Both the position numbers and the translations under genes were made by a program. Under the pieces are notes generated by a model that did no database searches, was not told the origin of the DNA, and saw nothing but the letters and a program-made list of their open reading frames with translations. Shown piece by piece: positions 57,591 through 64,000 of a stretch of 64,000 nucleotides of DNA; within the stretch, counting starts at the first letter, position 1; the number at the start of each line of letters is the position of its first letter. The DNA comes from Codonopsis lanceolata (taxonomy: Eukaryota; Streptophyta; Magnoliopsida; Asterales; Campanulaceae), in NCBI GenBank assembly GCA_013146195.2, contig CM028381.1:52886099-52950098 (forward strand), in the 5' to 3' direction.

Positions 57591-57599
57591 AAAAATAAA

Positions 57600-59227
57600 T
57601 GTTGGTTTATAAAGTTTTCAGATTAAAGACTTTTTATTACAAATAGAATAGATGCATTTATCTTACATTGGTTACAAAGTATTCTATACTTTTATCATCA
57701 TAGAAGAGATGAAATTTCACATTGTTTAGAAAGAGATGTTAGTTTTAAAAATCTTATATTGAAAACTTCTACTTTTATTACCAATAAATGATTTGTATCT
57801 CACACTATCTAAAAATAAATGTTGGTTTAAAAAGTGTTTAGATTAAAGACTTCTCATTACAAATAAAATAAATACATGTATTTTACATTTATAAAGTATT
57901 CTACTATTATTATCAATACATGAGATATATCTCACATTGTTTAAAAAATGATGTTGGTTATAAAAATATTATTATTACCAATAAAAGAAATGTATCATAC
58001 ATTAGTTAGAAAGTGATTTTGGTTTTCAAATTCTTTAGATATAAGACTTCTACCATTATTACCAATAAAAGATGTATATCTCACATTAGTTAGAAAGTGA
58101 CATTGATTTTAATTTTAGATAAAAGACGTTTACTATTATTACAAATAGACAAGATATATCTCACATTTGTTAAAAATTGATGTTGGTTTTAAAATACTAT
58201 ATATATATATATATTATTACCAATAAAATAGATATATCTTACATTTGTTAAAAAGTGATGTTTGTTTTAAAAGTCTTTAGATAAAATACATCTATTTTTA
58301 TCATCAATAGAAGAAAAAAGATGTATCCCACATTGTTTAGAAAAAATGATCGTTTTAAATTTATAAGTTAAAAGACTTTTACTATTATTATCAAAAGAAG
58401 ATATGTATCCCACATTGGTTAAAAAGTGATGTTGGTTTTAAAATTCTACCATTATTATTTCCAATAGAAGAAAAAAAATGTATCCCACATTGTTTAGAAA
58501 AAAATATTGGTTTTAAATTTATAAGATAAAAGACTTTTACTATTATTATCAAATGAATAGATGTATCCCACATTGGTTAAAGAGTAATGTTGATTTTAAA
58601 ATTCTACCATTATTATCAATAGAAAAAAAATATTTTACATTGGTTAGAAAAACGATATTGGTTTAAAAAGTTTTTAGATGATGTATCTTACATTGGTGAC
58701 AAAGAGATGTAATTCACAATACTTAGAGATATGTATTAGTTATAAAGTCATTAGACAAAGGAACTTTTATTTTATTACAAATAGAAAAGATATATCTCAC
58801 ATTGTTTATAAATAAATATTGGTAATTTAAAAGTTTTTAGATAAAATGCTACAATTATTACTAATAGAAGAGATGTATCGCACATTTGCTAGAAATTAGT
58901 GTTGATTTTAAAATAATATTATTAGAAATAGAAAATATGTATACCACATAGTTAGAAAGTGATGTTGGTTTTAAAAATCTTTAAGTAAAAGAATTAAATT
59001 CATTACCAATAGGAATAGAGAACAAAAGTTTCACATTGTTTAAAAATGAATAATGATTTTAAAAGTTTTTAACAAAAAAATTTCTACTATTATTATTAAG
59101 TTAGATGTTAGTCTTAAAAGTTTTTAGATAAAATATTTTTACTATTATTACCAATAGAGAATATGTACATCACGTTAGTTAGAAAGTTATGTTGATTTGA
59201 AAAATATTTAGGTAAAAAACGTTTCAT
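57600..59227. repeat. Minisatellite of about 80 bp, opposite orientation
   Basis: These are the same monomers as 53513-55090 but mostly reverse-complemented: AAGTCTTTAGATAAAAGACT, TTATTACCAATAGAAGAGATG, TATCTCACATTGGTTAGAAA and TGATGTTGGTTTTAAAA. The array leads into the Helitron-like end at 59228-59367. Confidence 0.8.
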
Positions 59228-59367
59228 AACACTAGAAAAATTAAATTATTATAACCATTGAAGGGTTTAACAATCCAATTATAATGTTCAAAAGTTATAT
59301 TATTATTACAAAAAAAAAAAGATGTATCTCACATTGTACCCATACGGAACACGGACTAAATAACTAG
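59228..59367 (+). mobile_element. Helitron-like 3' terminus
   Basis: The segment ends CTAAATAACTAG followed by T (CTAG at 59364-59367), preceded by a degenerate GC-rich hairpin (ACCCATACGGAACACGG). It is the same family as 4355-4501. Minisatellites near the 3' end are common in non-autonomous Helitrons, so the array may be internal to this element. Confidence 0.55.
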
Positions 59368-60040
59368 TATGATACAGTAACAAAATTATAAAGATTGTTT
59401 AAAATACAATGGCAAACTTACCATTTTTCCCATTATACGATAAATGTTGTACATCATATCAATTAACTATTATTAAAACATAAGTTACTATTGTCACGTG
59501 ACGATTTTCTATTAAATGCTTAAAGTTATAAAAGTTTTACGGATGAAAAGTTACTGGTAAAAGTTGTTATCTCATTTGATTTCATACGTTAGTTTAAGAT
59601 AAATTTTACGTTTAGTTTGGATTCTTCTATTCTATTTTGTAATTTCATCAATAACATAATATAATAATTAAGAAAGCTAATTATTTTTAGGGATTATAAA
59701 AAAATTCAATTTCCTACTATTTTTAAATTACTAACTATTCTGATAAATTTACGAAACTATTACTTTCATTATTTTATTTTATCTTGAAGTAATTGAGTTG
59801 ATCCAGTTGTAGTTGGTTAAATAAATTTGAAATCATATTACCCATCCGTCTTTGCAACAATTTCATAAGATAATATCTTCATTTTAATTAAATTGTTTCT
59901 TTTATATTGTATTAAATTTTCATACATTAATTTCAGTATTTACCTTATTTTAGATTTGTTCAAAAGATTATAATTATAACGATTTAAAAAAATTGTTTTA
60001 TTATAAGAAAATTTTGCAAAAATAAAAAAATTCTTAAAAT
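59368..60040. other. AT-rich spacer without gene
   Basis: Nothing was recognised except the left target duplication of the next LINE at 60021-60040. Confidence 0.6.
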
Positions 60041-61979
60041 GTTACCTTAAGCCAAAATTCTAACCATAAACATTAATCCCTAAACCTTAAACCCTAACCC
60101 TAATCCCAAAAAAAAAATTCTCTCTCTAGGAAAAATGCTCTCATTCGTCTCCTAGGTCTTTGTTGCCGGCCTGCCATGGTTACGGCTTCGGCCGTTGCTT
60201 CAGCCGAGGTCCATTCTATGGAGCCTCCTTCTCCATCTACGATGAAATCGTTCGCCTCTATTATCGCTGCTTCAGCCCCTTCGTCCCTCCCAAAGCTGCC
60301 CGTCATTCATCCTTCCACGCATAAGGGTGAGCCTGCCTTGCGCCTTTCCCATGAAATAATATCTACTTTGTCACAGTCGTTTAAATTCTCGCTTGTTGGA
60401 AAATTCTCCCATGGACGCCCAACTATGGAATTTATGAGGAAAGCATGTTCTTATCCAATCTCATCATGAAGCTGATTTCCAAAGGCTTTGGATCAAGGAT
60501 CATTGGTTTGTTGGTTCCTTCCCCATGAGTGTTTTCAAGTGGACTCCTTCATTCCGGCCGGCGGTTGAAAGCCATATCGTTCCAGTGTGGTTTGCGCTTC
60601 CTAACCTTCCCATATTTCTATTCAATAAGGCTATTCTCTTTTCCATAGCCAATATGATCGGCACTCCTTTGATTATTGACTCTCCTACTACTAATCTTAC
60701 CTGGCCTAGTGTTGCTAGGATTTGTATTGAGGTTGATCTGACCAAAGACATTCCTAGCAGACTATGGATTGATTGTGGCCCTTCTAACAGTTTTTGGTAG
60801 CCTATTGAAGCAGAACGGCTCCCTCTTTACTGCTCGTGCTGCCTTCGTCAGGGACATGAAGCAAACTCATGCAAATTATCCAATCAGGATAAAGTTGATG
60901 TCCATGATTCAGGGACTGCAAAAAAGCCGACAGACTCTCCTCCTAATGTTAAATAGTCCGCCACAGGAACAACTTCCATACACAAAGATCCTATTTTAAT
61001 TGACCCTCAAGAAACCAACCCTACTATCCAAGCTAATGCCAGTACTACGCAGCCAGCCAAAGCAGACCCTACGGCATCTCCCACACACCAGGCAGCCAAT
61101 ACTCATCCAGTCTAGATTAACACAGGTTATGTTCAATCGGCCAAAGCAACAACGCCCATTCAAACTGCTCAAGCTCCCCCTCGCGGCTCGACCATACCAG
61201 TTCCTAATCCCCAAGTTCAGGTGCCGGTCGTGGATGTTCCCTCTAAAAGCACCTCTCGCACCCCAGACCCTGTGTGTCCATCCCAAACAGCATGTAGCCC
61301 ATCGCAAGTGCAACCTTCTTCATCAAATGCTGTTCAAATTGACCTCACAGAAAGTAACCGGTCCCCAATTCAAACATCTCCATCTCATAGTCATAAAAAT
61401 CTTTCTTTCAGCCTGAGCCCCAACTCCCCCCCCCCCTTTCAGTCCTTGTGTAAATACCCAAGCCACTATGTAGAAAAATTCACCTCCTCAGCCCTGTCAG
61501 TTTGTAAATACTGATCGGACAGCAGCCTCCTTTTATGGTGTTGATAACAATCCAAGCTACGGTCTTCCTAAATATAATTGTACGACAAACTCTATGCCAG
61601 ACATCAGCGATCTATTTGAACAAGGCTCTACAGAAATTCCTATGAACATTGTCTCCCCTAATAAATTTGTCGTTCAGCAAACTATCGAAGAGGAAGATTC
61701 TGATAATGACCTCGCCCAATTTGAAGCTCTTTATCTTGACACCCCAAGTCTCAGAAAGTCGAAGCGCCGTACGAATAATCGTTATCGTAATTATTATATT
61801 TATTTCTTTGTTTCATCTAGGTTTCCTTTTCTTTCTTTTTTTTTTTTTTTTGTCAGTTTTTTCTGTTTCTTTCTCCAAGGTAAGGCTCCTTTGTTCCCCC
61901 TTTTTAAGGGTAAGGTTGGTTGTCCCCCTTAAGCTTGTTTTCTTTAATTTCCCATTTATAAAAATCTAGCTTTTTAATA
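60041..61979 (+). mobile_element. ORF1-only LINE with 20-bp target duplication
   Basis: Both sides carry AATAAAAAAATTCTTAAAAT (60021-60040 and 61980-61999). Between them are a LINE 5' leader with CCCTAA-like words, ORF1, and directly a 3' tail. All of ORF2 is missing. The perfect duplication indicates one insertion event of this short form rather than decay after insertion. Confidence 0.85.
60176..61790 (+). pseudogene. LINE ORF1 (DUF4283-type), partly deleted
   Basis: It starts MVTASAVASAEVHSMEPP and shows FSLVGKFSHGRPTMEFM. About 50-60 bp are missing near 60445 compared with the LINE at 23764, shifting frame. It resumes with FQRLWIKDHWFVGSFPMSVF, KWTPSFRP, IVPVWFALPNLPIFLFNK and a stop near 60798. 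The CCHC knuckle CSCCLRQGHEANSC near 60825-60870 is intact in sequence. The rest is a Pro/Ser/Gln-rich tail with frameshifts, ending near PSLRKSKRRT. It binds RNA in LINE particles; here it is dead. Confidence 0.82.
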
Positions 61980-62000
61980 AATAAAAAAATTCTTAAAATT

Positions 62001-62024
62001 ATGCATCGCACGGGTATAACCTAG
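62001..62024 (+). mobile_element. Possible Helitron 3' end
   Basis: GCATCGCACGGGTATAAC is followed by CTAG at 62021-62024 and then T, a common Helitron tail. The upstream stem partner is absent, possibly displaced by the LINE insertion, so this is weak. Confidence 0.35.
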
Positions 62025-62165
62025 TATATAATAAAACACGTCAATGTAAAATTAAGTAAACCAATTTTGTTACTAATACTACTAAATTATGTAAATGTAG
62101 CATTTATGTTGCCAAAATTACTCCCTACCTACTAATACTAAACACGGGTTTTGATTTAAGTGAGA

Positions 62166-62193
62166 CTAGATTTTGCCCGTGCCTATGGCACGG
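62166..62193 (-). mobile_element. Helitron 3' terminus, minus strand
   Basis: On the minus strand a perfect hairpin CCGTGCC-ATA-GGCACGG is followed by GCAAAAT, then CTAG (62169-62166) and T, the canonical Helitron 3' structure. The element body would extend to the right, but its TC 5' start was not located. Confidence 0.65.
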
Positions 62194-62789
62194 TATCAAT
62201 ATGGAGATAATTAGTATATGAAGTGAGTATAATGCGAATAAATTAATATATACTTAAGATTTTGTAGGGGTCGGATCAATGTACAATACACAAAACAAAG
62301 ACGACATCCCAGAAAATAAAGAAAAACATATTTTATTAACTATAAAGTTGTGTAACTCATCCAAAAAGAGTATAATTAAATATCCAAAAACATTCTCTCT
62401 CACACACATCAACCCAACACCTGTTAATTGAAATAAACTTAAAAATGAAAATCTCAGACAAAAACCATAAAATAAATTGAATGAGATGATATGAACTAAC
62501 AAAAGATTATTCAAAATCGAAATTACAAAGAATTTAGACCAATAAGGGAAAGTTAGCACACATTTTTTAAAAAGAAAGAAATTAAAAATACAAATATTTA
62601 AAATTATAAAAATTAATTAAAAAACTTACAAACAATTTTTTTTAAAAAACTAAATCTAGGTCGGACAAAAATTAAATTGACATTTTAGTTAATTACGATA
62701 TCAATCAATTAAGAAACTACAAACTAAATATTTGAAAAACAATAAATCTAGGCTTCACAAAAATAAAAGAATAAATTAGGGATAACAAT
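62194..62789. other. AT-rich stretch, possible Helitron body
   Basis: No convincing gene is present. An open frame at 62254-62559 (minus strand) is Leu/Phe-rich and looks like chance. It may be the interior of the Helitron whose end is at 62166. Confidence 0.45.
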
Positions 62790-64000
62790 TAAAAGCAAGT
62801 AACTAATTCTTCGGCGACTTTACAACCGGAACCCAACAACTAAACAGTTCATGCTATAATATACCTCGACGGCTAAACATGCCGGAGAAACAACGAAAAT
62901 AAATAATCGCTAATGGGATGCTCAACGGAAGTCTAACCAAGTGAGCCATAAACAAAGAGCAATGCTCGACATACAAGTGCCGACAAACAAACTAGAAGTA
63001 TAAGTAGTACTACAAAGTTTTAGTCTACAACATGAACATGTTACTACAACAACACATTCCCAAGCGAAGTCTAATTGACTTGCTTTAACCTAAACGTCCT
63101 TACAAAAGAGAAACCAAAAGAGCCAAGAGAAACTAACGCAACCACCTCTACGAAAGCGATCACAGACAAGATCGGACGAACAACCTCAACAAGACGGGCC
63201 TGGATGATTCAGATCTAAAACAGTAAATGGGAGAGGGTAAATCATACAGACTTTGTGAGCTACCAATATGCATGACAGGATATAATGCAAGGCATACATA
63301 ACAAGTTATCATATTAGATTATTACGGCAAGATCATACTAACACGTAGTTCACATGTCGCGATGCACGTTATTTTCACATAAGTGTTAAAGTAAATCACA
63401 TAGGATAAGGATATGTTATGGAACCAGTGCCGCATCGTAGATCCTGAAATAAACAAGGTTATCTTTAATGTATTTGTCGGATGTACGTGTATGATACATT
63501 GACCATGATAGTATTGTTCCAAGCGCCCTTTGGTTACGACGAGGTACTCTTCTCCACTGTGATCAATAGCGAAGGGTATGTGCAAGTTTATGGTGTGGCG
63601 ACCCATCACTACCATGAATCTCACAATTCATGACGACGATGCATCGTTTACCAACGAGACAATTCACATATGCCAGCTAGACTAATGGTATGCCAAGTAG
63701 ATATTTACTTGTCATTAAAAATCAAATAAGAAAAATCAAGTAAGGAGCGAGTTCGACAAGAGCGAACTCGTCCGAGTCAAGTAGATGTTTACTCATATAA
63801 TAAATCAAGTAGGGAGCGAGCTCGACAAGAGCGAACTCGTCCAATCAAGTAGGCATGTTACTCTACGATATACATTTCTAGCATGAGTATCAGTCACATT
63901 AAGAATTCTCGAAAGCTAGTCTACAATTCAAACGAACTCTAAACGTCGTAGGGATTGATTGTAGAGTCGGTATTATTCAATGACTTTCTAAATGCAACTC
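62790..64000 (-). mobile_element. Third copy of the 3-kb LTR, inverted and cut by the window end
   Basis: The reverse complement follows the order of 798-4036: GTTGGGTTCCGG then AAAGTCGCCG (62805-62840), CTCCGGCATG, GATC.GA near 63200, TTTACTGTTTTAGATC, and the covarying hairpin at 63613-63632. The end with GTCGTCACA is missing at the left, so the copy is truncated or diverged there. It continues beyond 64000. Confidence 0.75.

Noticed and set aside
60088..60112. CCCTAA-like words suggesting an interstitial telomere
   Set aside because: There are only a few imperfect units inside the LINE 5' leader, and a similar TAGGG/CCCTA-rich leader begins the other LINE. No array is present.
62254..62559. 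A membrane protein gene (Leu/Phe-rich 101-codon frame)
   Set aside because: It lies in AT-rich DNA next to a Helitron end; hydrophobic codons follow from T-rich composition, and no homology was recognised.

Overview
This is plant nuclear DNA, most likely from a dicot. It is AT-rich and eukaryotic in style, and it is packed with plant-type transposable elements: Sirevirus-type Ty1/copia, Tat-type Ty3/gypsy, L1-type LINEs whose ORF1 carries a DUF4283-like region, Helitrons and a CACTA element. I found no ordinary host gene, rRNA, functional tRNA, CRISPR array or bacterial-style operon. Two runs of exactly 100 N (14474-14573 and 44876-44975) are scaffold gaps.

Layout, left to right. 1-456 is one end of a CACTA element. 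798-4036 is a 3.2-kb solo LTR with a 5-bp target duplication. 4355-4501 is a Helitron-like 3' end among AT microsatellites. 5755-6065 is an array of tRNA-3'-half-like units. 6468-6861 is a decayed Helitron helicase, cut by a minus-strand Sirevirus-like copia element ('Sire A', 6862-23711). Sire A carries gag, pol and an extra downstream ORF, and part of it appears twice around the first gap. Its right LTR is cut by an L1-type LINE (23712-27341). The LINE is cut by a second Sirevirus (SIRE-minus, 27342-34707), which is cut by a second copy of the 3-kb LTR (34708-37737), which is cut by a third Sirevirus (SIRE-plus, 37738-44875, running into the second gap). Only the left junction of each nested level is visible.

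After the second gap comes a minus-strand Tat-type gypsy element (about 44976-52426). It has an opposite-strand ORF, a hairpin-bearing tandem repeat, integrase and RNase H, a piece of foreign gypsy gag in place of the reverse transcriptase core, then protease, gag, primer-binding site and LTR. A second LTR piece in inverted orientation makes a 633/631-bp palindrome with it. 53513-59367 holds a minisatellite of about 80 bp that occurs in both orientations, split by a gypsy LTR with the start of its gag (about 55150-56774), and ends in a Helitron-like terminus. 60041-61979 is an ORF1-only LINE with a 20-bp target duplication. Helitron-like ends follow near 62.0-62.2 kb, and a third, inverted copy of the 3-kb LTR runs off the window end.

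Every coding region is element-derived and broken by stops or frameshifts. The genes work together only as retrotransposon life cycles: capsid, protease, integrase, reverse transcriptase and RNase H. The most interesting signals are structural: a roughly 40-bp motif dispersed through coding and non-coding parts of Sire A, hairpins with compensatory changes in the long LTR family and in the Tat element, helically phased 10-bp repeats beside a TATA box, and a double-hairpin tRNA-like array.
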